Origin: Mucilaginibacter dorajii
Lineage (GTDB): Bacteria > Bacteroidota > Bacteroidia > Sphingobacteriales > Sphingobacteriaceae
Direction: 5' to 3'
Length of the DNA: 54,722 nt
Assembly: GCF_024808255.1 (NCBI RefSeq)
Contig: NZ_JANTYS010000023.1
Span: forward strand, 1 to 54,722
Within the stretch, counting starts at the first letter, position 1. Each line of letters starts with the position of its first letter. Shown here piece after piece: positions 40,166 through 48,770 of this stretch. Below the pieces are notes generated by a model. The model ran no database searches. It had not been told where the DNA came from and saw only the letters and a program-made list of their open reading frames with translations. A program made the position numbers and the translations under genes.

Positions 40166-40531
40166 TTAGTATGTATCGGGTTCCCTTTCTAAAATGTCTT
40201 CGCCACTGAGTGTAGCTTGCGCTGACAGCATATTAAGCACAATTTCAATAAGCATTTCATGCTCTTCGTCCATATCGACATCTTTACAGCCACTATAAAC
40301 GTGCTTTATGTACTCAACACTGAACTCTCCAAATCCATCCGTATCGATATCTAATGAGCCTTCATCGATTTTAAACGATATTGAAGCTCCACTATGGTAC
40401 TGTGCTAACATTTTTTCTATAGCTATATGACCATCTAATTCTTCGTATAGGATGTCTAACATATTAACGTCGCCGTCGCGGATTGCCTCTACACAGGCAC
40501 TGGATAAGGTAATTGTAGCGTTATACTCCAT
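40166..40531 (-). CDS. Acidic hypothetical protein, 121 aa
   Basis: Strongly acidic (DGDVNMLDILYEELDGHIAI, CKDVDMDEEHEMLIEIVLNM). No family recognised. Acidic small proteins in mobile elements are sometimes DNA mimics or inhibitors; here that is speculation. It is likely co-transcribed with the gene at 39757. Confidence 0.65.
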   Translation of the reverse strand: MEYNATITLSSACVEAIRDGDVNMLDILYEELDGHIAIEKMLAQYHSGASISFKIDEGSLDIDTDGFGEFSVEYIKHVYSGCKDVDMDEEHEMLIEIVLNMLSAQATLSGEDILEREPDTY

Positions 40532-40588
40532 GATTAAAGATAAGAAAAATAGCTAAACGTAAATAGACACAGCTTTACTGCCAAACAT

Positions 40589-41257
40589 TTATTTTACCTC
40601 CGAAAGGAAATTCAGCACTCCTTGATACATTATCTTGACTTCAGCCAAAGTATACTCGCCATAATGACCATGTGCTGCACTATTTCTGGTACCAAACCAA
40701 GCAGTAACCTGCTTTACTTGTATTGGGCCATATGCTCCGGCCTTTTTTAGATCTTCATTAATAGTAGAGGCCTTTTTAGGAACATTGTCTGTCCCTTTTA
40801 TAACATGTGTATCAACCCCATAAGTTGCACAAAGCTGCCGAAGGTGTTCTTCTAGCACAGAGCCTATCATCACAGCAGCCGCATCTTTGTAACCCTCATC
40901 AAGTAGATGCTCTGCCATTTCCAAGAAGTTAGAAAACACTTCGGCTGTGACCAGTTGCTTAACAGTAGTGAGCCAACCGTTATCGATTTCATGTTTTATT
41001 GCAGCGAGAACCTTCATTCCACTTTCTATATTACTAACGTAAGTATTATTTACAGCGCCCATGAATAGTCTGTAATAAGAGTGTTCGGTACCATAAAGGG
41101 AATCTATAAAAGAAAGAGCAGCCGCTTTAAACGCGATATAATCGGGTTGGCTGACATAATCTGTCTCTCTAACACTTCCGCCAATGCGATTTGCTATTGC
41201 GACTTTTGCTATGTCATATAGATATTCTATCCTATCAGTAAGTTGAGAATCCTTCAT
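40589..41257 (-). CDS. HEPN/DUF4145-like protein
   Basis: A 222-residue all-helical protein from ATG 41257 (MKDSQLTDRIEYLYDIAKVA). The C-terminal half reads GYKDAAAVMIGSVLEEHLRQLC and then WFGTRNSAAHGHYGEYTL, where R-NSAA-H is the HEPN RX4H motif. HEPN domains are often RNases in defence or toxin systems; some are non-catalytic. The frame extends upstream to 41362, but its first 35 residues come from a structured non-coding stretch. It stands alone in the island's left half. Confidence 0.6.
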   Translation of the reverse strand: MKDSQLTDRIEYLYDIAKVAIANRIGGSVRETDYVSQPDYIAFKAAALSFIDSLYGTEHSYYRLFMGAVNNTYVSNIESGMKVLAAIKHEIDNGWLTTVKQLVTAEVFSNFLEMAEHLLDEGYKDAAAVMIGSVLEEHLRQLCATYGVDTHVIKGTDNVPKKASTINEDLKKAGAYGPIQVKQVTAWFGTRNSAAHGHYGEYTLAEVKIMYQGVLNFLSEVK

Positions 41258-41279
41258 ATCGTAAATATAGCATTTATCT

Positions 41280-41700
41280 AAAGTCTGCGAGCCGCTGCGA
41301 ATAGAGGAGAGGATCTTTGTGGAGACAGCACGAAGTGCGACCACAAAGAATGCTTCACACAAAAAACTGGCGTTGCGTTTGACTTCTTAGGGCTGTAGCT
41401 TGGGCTTTTCAAACGCCATGACAGTTGTGAAGTCCTCGACGAGGCGCAGGTGAGCCTAACGATATGAGCGGCTGGCTTTATAAATATTGAGCGTTGCAAG
41501 CGTCACCTGGTCGGCAGACCAAGTGTAAGCGCAGCATAAACGAAAGGTATATAAAGACAGAGACAGCGAATGTGATGAACGACTTTGCTACTACAACAGG
41601 CATGACAGGCTGCTTTGTGTTGGGTTAAAGGCGTAGTTGGCTATTGGTGTTGGGGCTGTGGTGAAGTGGGCATGAATAGCCAATGTAAGCCTTTAAGAAG
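41280..41700. other. Multi-hairpin non-coding stretch
   Basis: Successive stems: CTTTGTGG (41315-41322) with CCACAAAG (41341-41348) enclosing GCAC-GAA-GTGC; GCGTTTGA (41375-41382) with TCAAACGC (41409-41416); CCTC-GAC-GAGG near 41433; TGGTC-GGCA-GACCA (41508-41521); and TTAAAGGC (41625-41632) plus TTGGCTATT (41637-41645) with AATAGCCAA (41675-41683) and GCCTTTAA (41689-41696). I see no protein gene in 41258-41836. The density of hairpins suggests a structured RNA, but I cannot name a class. Confidence 0.45.
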
Positions 41701-41836
41701 TAGGGCAAAAGCAATCGAGCGCGATGTGTGCGTAGCACTTATTAAGCGAGATGAAGCCTGGCAAGTTTGTTGTTTCAGCTTAGGAGAGAAGAACACCTTT
41801 CTTCCGAGTGTGTGAGAGGCCTCTGCGACCAGCCAT

Positions 41837-41896
41837 CAAGCATAGCTATCCTTTCCCTCTTAAACAACTTCTTAGGGAAAAGGATAGCTATGCTTG
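41837..41896. terminator. Long hairpin, probable terminator of the minus-strand genes
   Basis: Arms of 21-22 bp pair with one bulge (CAAGCATAGCTATCC / GGATAGCTATGCTTG, plus TTTCCC / GGGAAAA). It lies 18 bp beyond the stop of the gene at 41914. Confidence 0.65.
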
Positions 41897-41913
41897 TGGT
41901 CATTGTAGTTCTG

Positions 41914-42153
41914 TTAGCCTTTTGTGGTTAACTTCCTAACCCATTTATAAATGCCGACTACGATGTAGTAGGGTAGCATAATTAGCTCTCGTAAAAGAAC
42001 AAGTACTATCAACAAATTGAACAGCCATTTCTTACCCTTCGGCTCGGTAGCTTGTTCCCGTTCGATAAATTCATTTACTGTAAAAGTTTCTGTGTGCTCA
42101 ACGCCTTCAGGCAAAGTTTTGCCGGTCAAGTTGTAATTATTATTAGATGCCAT
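41914..42153 (-). CDS. Small single-pass membrane protein, 79 aa
   Basis: A polar N-terminal half (GKTLPEGVEHTETFTVNEFI), then a hydrophobic helix with a reentrant pattern (WLFNLLIVLVLLRELIMLPYYIVV) and a basic C-terminus. No family. It lies 57 bp downstream of the zinc-ribbon membrane gene on the same strand. Confidence 0.55.
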   Translation of the reverse strand: MASNNNYNLTGKTLPEGVEHTETFTVNEFIEREQATEPKGKKWLFNLLIVLVLLRELIMLPYYIVVGIYKWVRKLTTKG

Positions 42154-42210
42154 GTGTACGATGTTAGGTTGGATTATTGTGGGTGCCTATATTGTATTAT
42201 AGCAAAAGGT

Positions 42211-42939
42211 TTAATCGTACTTGATGATTATTTTAATCTGTTCAGTTCGGCTTGTATATATGATTTCCTTAGCACCGCTTTCTAGATCCGGTCTACGGTA
42301 CATCGTTTTGGTCGCTTCTAGCACGCCATTTTCATATAGTTTAAAGGTGTGTAACCCACCACCATCATAATGAACAGTGATAATCTCGTTCGGGTTATCG
42401 ACAAGGGTTAAGGTCAACGTTTTAGTATCTACATCGGTCGACGCTTTATAACCACCAGTCTTATCTGTGTTTCTTAGTGTGTTGATCAGCCTGACACTAC
42501 ATAACTGATAAGGTCTGTTTTCTGCTTGTGTATTTGACTGTGGTTGAACGTCCTTAGTTGGTGACGCGATATTAGATGGTGGTGAATAAGTACTTATCGG
42601 CTGTGCTTTTGCATCAGGTGTGCTTACCAATTTGGCGAGACTTGATAACCCCATTACGATCATTATTAAAATAATCCCAGCTAAAGGAACAGCGAAAATC
42701 CAAATAGCGACTACCTCCAATGGGTCTTTCTTTTTAACGTTTAACTTTTCAGTCCTTAAATTAGACGGTTGGTGACTATAGGCCGTTGGGGGTTTGTACT
42801 GACTTGTGACGGTTTTCCTTTTAACATTGTATTGGATGGGTGCATTGCAATCGAAGCAAAGAAAGTTTGTAAATGCTTCCTCATATATGCCATATTTCTT
42901 ATTACAAACTGGACAATGGATAATCTTGTGTGTAGGCAT
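42211..42939 (-). CDS. Zinc-ribbon membrane protein, 242 aa
   Basis: From ATG 42939: MPTHKIIHCPVCNKKY, then CFDCNAPIQY form a CPxC...CxxC zinc ribbon. A linker follows, then a membrane helix (VVAIWIFAVPLAGIILIMIV), a Ser/Pro/Gln-rich stretch and a C-terminal domain of about 100 residues (SVRLINTLRNTDKTGGYKAS, DNPNEIITVHYDGGGLHTF). An upstream in-frame ATG at 42972 adds 11 residues and is less likely. Unknown function; zinc-ribbon anchors of this layout are common in mobile-element membrane proteins. Confidence 0.65.
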   Translation of the reverse strand: MPTHKIIHCPVCNKKYGIYEEAFTNFLCFDCNAPIQYNVKRKTVTSQYKPPTAYSHQPSNLRTEKLNVKKKDPLEVVAIWIFAVPLAGIILIMIVMGLSSLAKLVSTPDAKAQPISTYSPPSNIASPTKDVQPQSNTQAENRPYQLCSVRLINTLRNTDKTGGYKASTDVDTKTLTLTLVDNPNEIITVHYDGGGLHTFKLYENGVLEATKTMYRRPDLESGAKEIIYTSRTEQIKIIIKYD

Positions 42940-42992
42940 TTTTTTATAGATAAGGCACCGAGCAGTCCTCAATCGGTAGGTTTGTAATGCAC

Positions 42993-43137
42993 GAAAGCGC
43001 CTGGACTTAACTACGTCTGCACTTTAGAGGTTCGGGAAAACCCAGTAGCAACAAACAAGTCATCGCCCAGACGCTTTCGCGCCGGACGTTGAACTCATTT
43101 GTTCTGCTACAATTATGAATTTTCCCGATTCCTAAAG
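42993..43137. other. Interleaved dyads, pseudoknot-like non-coding region
   Basis: GAAAGCGCCTGG (42993-43004) pairs with CCAGACGCTTTC (43067-43078). A second dyad, CTTTAGAGGTTCGGGAAAA (43022-43040), pairs with TTTTCCCGATTCCTAAAG (43120-43137), and GTAGCA with TGCTAC nests inside it. The first and second dyads interleave. GCGCC(T)GGAC...TTGAACT words also repeat directly. It fills the gap 42973-43246. Confidence 0.5.
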
Positions 43138-43246
43138 TAGAACAAACAAAGCTTAACGCTTATATTTTACATGTTAATATGTCTTCGTTGTGGTATGCTG
43201 TCGGTTTCCTCCTTTGTTTGCCACGAAGTTAGTAAACAGCTTTTAA

Positions 43247-43750
43247 CTATGCCACTGCCTTAAGCTGTTTTCTTTTTCCTGTTGGCTTATAGGCTATCAG
43301 TGAGAAGCTATGCTGCTTGTTATTGCTATCGTCAATGGCTTCGTACAATGCTGAGCAATCAGTGTTAACATACTCAGTGTCGATGCATTCTTCAATGTCA
43401 AGTGTGGTATGTTCAATAGAAGTAAGCTTGTAAAGCAAGCGTACGAACTTTGCAGTAATAGCGGTGTACTCCGACTCATTGTTAAAGCATTCAAACCCGT
43501 AGCTGATAGTTAGGTTGTCTACGCTCCATTCTAAGGATAGGTAAAGTAGTGGTGATATCAGTTCGTTTACTGTAGTGATAAAGCCCTTGTTGTCCTTGGT
43601 TTTGCGCAAGTAAGTGCAACGCAGTTCATGACGTTCGATAGTTGCCAGCAGCTGTTTGGTTTGCTTTAGCACTTTAAAGTAGGCAGCCTTAACCTCCATG
43701 TTATAGGCTGATAGTTGGACTTTGTGGGTGTGGGTGTGTTGTTTGTTCAT
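43247..43750 (-). CDS. Hypothetical protein, 167 aa
   Basis: A soluble helical protein (YFKVLKQTKQLLATIERHEL, TTVNELISPLLYLSLEWSVD) with a basic tail (KPTGKRKQLKA). No family recognised. It is followed on the minus strand by the pseudoknot-like region. Confidence 0.6.
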   Translation of the reverse strand: MNKQHTHTHKVQLSAYNMEVKAAYFKVLKQTKQLLATIERHELRCTYLRKTKDNKGFITTVNELISPLLYLSLEWSVDNLTISYGFECFNNESEYTAITAKFVRLLYKLTSIEHTTLDIEECIDTEYVNTDCSALYEAIDDSNNKQHSFSLIAYKPTGKRKQLKAVA

Positions 43751-44217
43751 GATATTAGTGGGTTGGTGTGTTACAATGTGAATAATTGATGTAAGTGCTA
43801 AGCATGGCGGTAAGCATTACAGCCTTTAAGAGAATAGGCAAGTGCAGATAGGGAATACCGTTAGGCAGGTTTGTTAGATGAGACTGTATGTGGGTTCAGA
43901 AAATTAGAGGCGGATTCCTTTTTCGATTACTGGGTGCCTGATGCTGTGATCGCGCCATATATTATACGTCTGTCTCACGAGCATCAGGCGGGGTTATATC
44001 ATAATGTACCGGTGGGGGCGTGAACTATACAGAAATTTCGGATTGAAATAGACTTGTCAGTACAGCTATTTCAAGAATAAGGGAGCTAATAAAAAAGGTT
44101 TCTTAACCTGGCTGTTTTATAATAGGGTGTCAGATTTAAATATCAGATATAGCGTGAGTTATCTCCCTGTCTTAACATGTTTAATAAGTATACCTCTCAT
44201 TTAAGTACTTTTACTGT
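43751..44217. other. Gene-free divergent intergenic region with hairpins
   Basis: It holds GCCTGATGCT (43936-43945) with AGCATCAGGC (43980-43989), and TTGAAATAG (44043-44051) with CTATTTCAA (44066-44074). The region separates divergent genes, so it should also contain both promoters. Confidence 0.5.
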
Positions 44218-45096
44218 ATGACAACGATAACCCACTGTTTACTCTCAGGATATAAATTTCCAGAACCTCGTTCTGCTGATGGCTTAAGCTTTAGCTACAC
44301 ATCACTTGTTGCAGGTAATGTAAACATATCTTTACCACTGGCGATAGAGTATATCAATAAAGGTGACTACAATCACTATTTATTAGCAGGTATCTGTAAG
44401 AACTTAACAATACGAAATGAAATGCCTATCTTTCTTAGTACGACATTCATTAACCATGGACTCTCCACTTACAAATACCCTAAAAGTTTTCATGAGAAAG
44501 CAAACCACCTACTAAAACTTCTCTACGACCTTGGAGCAAACGAATACAAATCAAGAACATTATTTCCACTACATGATTATCCATTATGTTTTTGTGAAAC
44601 ACCTGAGGAATTCGAACGAGTAGTAACGTATTTAGGCAAAGAAGGTCTCTTGGAATGGCCAAATCGAACGAATGTAAATGGTTCATACACTAAAGTGCTG
44701 CTTACTCAGGACGGAATCAAAGAAGTAGAAAAAGGTCTTCCCAAGGTACCAATGATTGGGCTTGTTACTCAAGAAATCACTACCAGTGACGCAGCTATCG
44801 ATGAGAAGATTAATCACGCTAAAAAGCTATTCTTTGACGAGCCTCAGACTATGGAGCATATGCGTTCCGCGTGTGTGACGCTGGCGGCAGTTCTTGAGCC
44901 ACTAAGAAGCGATCTCACATCTGTGATAGCGAGGCCGGATGTTGAAGCGTTCTTTCAGTTAGTCAACAACTTTGACATAAGGCACAACCATAACAAGGTT
45001 ATGACACTGGAACATCCTGAACAACTCGAATGGGTATTTTACAGCCTACTCAACACCATCAATGTGTACTACAAGCTTAAGATAAAACTTGCTTAA
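44218..45096 (+). CDS. HEPN-like protein of an island membrane operon
   Basis: A 292-residue protein. The N-terminal part (about 1-165) is a globular mixed domain (LLSGYKFPEPRSADGLSFSY, LKLLYDLGANEYKSRTLFPL). The C-terminal part is helical and ends FFQLVNNFDIRHNHNKV, LEWVFYSLLNTINVYYKLK, resembling abortive-infection proteins with a HEPN-like tail. The RHNH segment could supply the HEPN R...H residues. Its stop overlaps the start of the next gene (TAATG), so the three genes 44218-45754 are coupled. Confidence 0.5.
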   Translation: MTTITHCLLSGYKFPEPRSADGLSFSYTSLVAGNVNISLPLAIEYINKGDYNHYLLAGICKNLTIRNEMPIFLSTTFINHGLSTYKYPKSFHEKANHLLKLLYDLGANEYKSRTLFPLHDYPLCFCETPEEFERVVTYLGKEGLLEWPNRTNVNGSYTKVLLTQDGIKEVEKGLPKVPMIGLVTQEITTSDAAIDEKINHAKKLFFDEPQTMEHMRSACVTLAAVLEPLRSDLTSVIARPDVEAFFQLVNNFDIRHNHNKVMTLEHPEQLEWVFYSLLNTINVYYKLKIKLA

Positions 45097-45335
45097 TGAA
45101 CTGGACAAAAGTAAACATAGTCGCCTTTAAGATAGTAGCTGGAACGGTATTCCTGTACTTAGTTTTGGGAGGCGTGGCAATGTGCCTTCACACACTTTAC
45201 CTTAAGGGATTGATTGGTATTGTTGCCGGAAGTATCGTGGGAGTTTTGTTTGTACGTAAGCCCTCAGTATTTAACTGGGTTCAAGTGTTTACCTTGCTCT
45301 TCGTTGCAATGTATATCGTCGGATTTGTCAAATAG
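45096..45335 (+). CDS. Small membrane protein, 79 aa
   Basis: Two or three hydrophobic helices (IVAFKIVAGTVFLYLVLGGVAM, LIGIVAGSIVGVLFV, VQVFTLLFVAMYIVGFV). It overlaps the HEPN-like gene by one base and ends 2 bases before the next gene. No family. Confidence 0.65.
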   Translation: MNWTKVNIVAFKIVAGTVFLYLVLGGVAMCLHTLYLKGLIGIVAGSIVGVLFVRKPSVFNWVQVFTLLFVAMYIVGFVK

Positions 45336-45337
45336 CC

Positions 45338-45754
45338 ATGAAGCAAACACTTATCTATAGCCTAAAGATATGGCTAACAAGCGTACTTGTTGGACCTGCG
45401 CTTTATGGAGTGTACGATGCTCTTACTAGACCTAATTTCTTTCACAACCTCACAGCTGTTGGCGGATTCTACCTTTATTCACTACCGTATGGGTTGGTGT
45501 TATCAATACCAAGTTGGGTGCTGTTTTGGCTTTCACTACATAGTCTGACTATGCTTAAATGGAATTGGGTGACAACAAGGATCCTGATAAGTATTGTAGC
45601 TATAATATTAACATTCGTGCCCTTCCTTCTGTTGTTTGGTTTTGATGACCCAGCCAGTAATGCAACGTTTCTTGCATGGCCGATGGCTTATTGCTTTGTA
45701 CTGGTAGCAGGTGTTTGGTATTACGAACTACGTGTTGTTGCGTCATCAACTTAA
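45338..45754 (+). CDS. Four-helix membrane protein, 138 aa
   Basis: Four predicted membrane helices (IWLTSVLVGPALYGVYDAL, GGFYLYSLPYGLVLSIPSWV, ILISIVAIILTFVPFLLLF, FLAWPMAYCFVLVAGVWYY). No family recognised. Last gene of the coupled trio, so it may act with the HEPN-like protein. Confidence 0.65.
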   Translation: MKQTLIYSLKIWLTSVLVGPALYGVYDALTRPNFFHNLTAVGGFYLYSLPYGLVLSIPSWVLFWLSLHSLTMLKWNWVTTRILISIVAIILTFVPFLLLFGFDDPASNATFLAWPMAYCFVLVAGVWYYELRVVASST

Positions 45755-45869
45755 CAAGCTATATCCTTAGAGGCTTAGATTTACAAAGTGGCACAGCCCG
45801 GAGGTTGTAAAGTAGTTGTATATATCAGCTAATCAGCTTACCTTGTATGAAACTTAAATCAAACCCATC

Positions 45870-46133
45870 ATGACAAGTCAAAAGTACCTCAATGGCGTTC
45901 TAACTGTGATCGCCTTCTGTTTAGTTATTCTTACGCTATCTGTAGTAGGTGTGTTTCCAAAGGCTAATGCTGCGGTAACACCGTCAAAGTTTGTAACTGT
46001 ACCACTTAACCCTGACGGCTCCTTAAACGTCAAGGTGTTGGGCGAACAGGAGATAAATATCGTTCGAGTGGCTGGGATTAATATTGCTGCCGATGATGCC
46101 AAAGGTGGTAAGCTTCCCGTTAGTGTCAAATAG
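45870..46133 (+). CDS. Small exported protein, 87 aa
   Basis: A signal or anchor (LNGVLTVIAFCLVILTLSVVGV, cut near KANA), then a short domain (FVTVPLNPDGSLNVKVLGEQ, INIVRVAGINIAADDAKGG). No family. It is separate from the trio by 116 bp. Confidence 0.5.
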   Translation: MTSQKYLNGVLTVIAFCLVILTLSVVGVFPKANAAVTPSKFVTVPLNPDGSLNVKVLGEQEINIVRVAGINIAADDAKGGKLPVSVK

Positions 46134-46355
46134 TAGGCATCTCCGACTTCTTATAGGCTTAGAATAGTAATTGCATTGTTTAAGCGTAAACCCTGCATAT
46201 TGAAGCTTTTAAGGCATAAAACAGGTAATTGCACCCCATTAAACAAGGCAGCCACCCTAAGGCGGCTGCTGTTAAAATCAGTCTATCAATCCAAAGAATT
46301 TATCAGCCCGTAACATAAGGAAAAACTTGAAAAAGATGGATTGATAGATTGGTTG

Positions 46356-48155
46356 TTACCAAAGCTTACTAAGTAGTTTGTAGACGTGTTCGCCATCTTT
46401 AGTGCTTCTAGTTGTGTTATAAAACTTTGATATATGAGCGGCTTTAGCTTCCTCTATAACCCCATTGTCTTTATAAACCTTCGTTAGTTTAGCGGCCATG
46501 TCTTTAGAATTAGATACTTGACCATCGAAGACATTGTATACAAATGGAGCCAGGCGTTTGTAAAGTGCGTTACTCTCCGCTACTTTTATAGCAGCCTTTA
46601 TACTACCTATAGAGTAATCTGTTTGCTCCAGACCTTCAAGCCCTACCAAGTCGTATAACGTTGCAACTAATGGATATGCACTTCTAATAGAGTCGCGTAA
46701 GCCTTCAGGCTCAATGACATAATTCCCATGTCTAGGCGTGAACTTATCAATTTGATGTGCGATCACTTTACGCTTCTCGCTCTCTGGCATTTTCGTTCCT
46801 CTGCATAACCTTTCATAGTCTCCTAACGCATATTTCTCGGTTTTAAATGTGGGCTTATAATGATTTCGGAGCATCTCGTACGGTTCTTTCAGATAGGATT
46901 CAGAACGGTAGTAGCCTCTTACCCTTTCTTCTGAAATGTAGTTGTCTACCATGAAAGGGTTTACCTCATCATCATCAAAGAAATTATGTACTGGTGATGT
47001 TGATATTGCAGTGCTAAACATGTCTTTGCTGCCCGGATGTGTTTCATGGTTATAGCTTTTTAGAAAACCCTTGTAGGTATCAAAGCATCCATCAAGGTAA
47101 TGTCTTGACTCTTGTTCCGATTTAGAAGATAGCTTGGGGTTAAAATTACTTATATGAGTAAGGCTTGCAATGCCGTTGCGGTATCGTCCCGATATTTGTA
47201 CTACCTCGGTAAATGGGTCGAGTATAGAGTGTTTTGCAAAATAAACGTCTGTTAGCATGATGATATCAGGTGTGTGGTTTACTTTAATATCAACTGCCGA
47301 GAAAAACCTGCTGGTATAAAAAGTATATTTCTTTATCCGATCTGTTGCAAGAATATGAGATGCATTCATGAAGGCATCACCTGCAAGCTTTTTAACACTG
47401 TCTTGGGCACAAAACACCATGCTTTCACTTCGAATGCCCATACCTTCTATTAGCGCAAGAATGATATCAGTAGAATTTAGAAAGATTGCATACTGCTCAC
47501 TATTTAAATCATTAGTATGCCGTCTAAATGATTCAAGTACGTTATTGGTTTGTACTACTTTAATAACCTTACTGTAATCATAGTTCGGTTCTATAACGAT
47601 ATGTTTAAAGTCATTCAATCGCTTGTCGGAAAACGGAAGGGTTGTCGCTGAGACTAATGCCTTTTGCTTGAACATAAAAAAGTACTTCATTGGTGCGGTG
47701 ATTGCGTCCCTGTAGCTTACGTCTGTTATTATTCTTTCACATTCATCATAGAGCAAAAAGTAATCTTCCAGTAAGCTTTTCTTATTACCATCGAAGGCTT
47801 TAATAACCTTATTTACAAAACCCTCAGGTGTAGTGAGTATTTTCTTGTAAACATTATCCGACTTTAGATATTTCTGTATGTGTTCAATTTCGATACCTTT
47901 ATGCACTCCTAATAAGTAATGTCCCTTGTTTTTTGGTTTGTTTTGCTCACTTACTTTTCCCTCTATCACAGGTACGTTTGGTAGAATGATTATGCTATGC
48001 CGTTTAGTATGTAATGCTTCGAGGGTAGTGATACCGCAACCGGGAACAGTCTTGTTTATGATATGATCTGTTGGTATGCATGAAGATTTAAATGGTTCTA
48101 TTTCGCTAAGGAACTGTCCTTGGTTAAGCTTAACAGCTGTATATGTAGTTGTCAT
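46356..48155 (-). CDS. SF2-helicase-like protein with degenerate P-loop
   Basis: A 599-residue protein. Near residue 33 is NKTVPGCGITTLEAL, in the Walker A position but with Ile where Lys is expected. Later come LLYDECERI (DExx box), ALVSATTLPFSD (motif III, SAT) and VVQISGRYRNG (motif VI, QxxGRxxR). Order and spacing match an SF2 helicase. Related proteins with P-x-x-G-x-T-T-LE occur in Bacteroidota mobile elements and phages, so the lost Lys seems a family trait. It could act in element replication or be a non-canonical ATPase. Confidence 0.65.
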   Translation of the reverse strand: MTTTYTAVKLNQGQFLSEIEPFKSSCIPTDHIINKTVPGCGITTLEALHTKRHSIIILPNVPVIEGKVSEQNKPKNKGHYLLGVHKGIEIEHIQKYLKSDNVYKKILTTPEGFVNKVIKAFDGNKKSLLEDYFLLYDECERIITDVSYRDAITAPMKYFFMFKQKALVSATTLPFSDKRLNDFKHIVIEPNYDYSKVIKVVQTNNVLESFRRHTNDLNSEQYAIFLNSTDIILALIEGMGIRSESMVFCAQDSVKKLAGDAFMNASHILATDRIKKYTFYTSRFFSAVDIKVNHTPDIIMLTDVYFAKHSILDPFTEVVQISGRYRNGIASLTHISNFNPKLSSKSEQESRHYLDGCFDTYKGFLKSYNHETHPGSKDMFSTAISTSPVHNFFDDDEVNPFMVDNYISEERVRGYYRSESYLKEPYEMLRNHYKPTFKTEKYALGDYERLCRGTKMPESEKRKVIAHQIDKFTPRHGNYVIEPEGLRDSIRSAYPLVATLYDLVGLEGLEQTDYSIGSIKAAIKVAESNALYKRLAPFVYNVFDGQVSNSKDMAAKLTKVYKDNGVIEEAKAAHISKFYNTTRSTKDGEHVYKLLSKLW

Positions 48156-48261
48156 AGTGTATAGTTATCTAATGCGGCTCATTGAGCCGTTCTTTGTTTT
48201 AAATAAATGAGTGGTTTAATAAACCAGTGGAGCGGTTGCCCCACTGGTATTTAGCACTGAG

Positions 48262-48675
48262 TTAGTGCTTCTTGGCTTCCTCAATCAGTTGCGATAAAGT
48301 GAAACGAACTGTTACTTTACCATCAAGGTATGCGTTAAAAAGTTCCTCCATACCTCCTTCAAGTATGAGTTTGCAACTAACATAACCTCGCGCTTTTACA
48401 AAATCAATAAATATGTAACGACGGCCACCCTTGTCTAACATCTCATTTGAGAAACGACCTACTCTCAAACCTGCGTTCATGCACTTTATACCTGTATCCA
48501 GATGCTTAACATCTGCATCCCTAAGGCTCTTGCCATGAACTAAAAAATCGTGAGCATTATTAATTATTAAAGGGCCAGGTTCTAGGCCAAGCGCCTGTTG
48601 GGCATTTAAAGAATTTTTATTGGGGTCATGCTCTGCCCCCTCAGCTACATCATGGAACTTATTAAGTATGTCCAT
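48262..48675 (-). CDS. Hypothetical protein, 137 aa
   Basis: From ATG 48675 (MDILNKFHDVAEGAEHDPNK). The rest is helical with RYIFIDFVKARGYVSCKLIL and a tail of SQLIEEAKKH. An alternative ATG at 48702 adds 9 residues. No family. It lies between the helicase-like gene and the 283-residue gene on the same strand. Confidence 0.6.
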   Translation of the reverse strand: MDILNKFHDVAEGAEHDPNKNSLNAQQALGLEPGPLIINNAHDFLVHGKSLRDADVKHLDTGIKCMNAGLRVGRFSNEMLDKGGRRYIFIDFVKARGYVSCKLILEGGMEELFNAYLDGKVTVRFTLSQLIEEAKKH

Positions 48676-48770
48676 TTTATTTAATCTTATACCCGGCAAC
48701 ATTGCCTGGTTTTACAAGATTACGTTACCAAGTCTGTGACAGACCGATATTTGACACACTAAAAACAATC

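Noticed and set aside
41278..41815. Two short frames at 41278-41499 (minus) and 41615-41815 (plus)
   Set aside because: They coincide with the hairpin-rich region and look like accidental frames in structured sequence; the first overlaps the leader of the HEPN-like gene.
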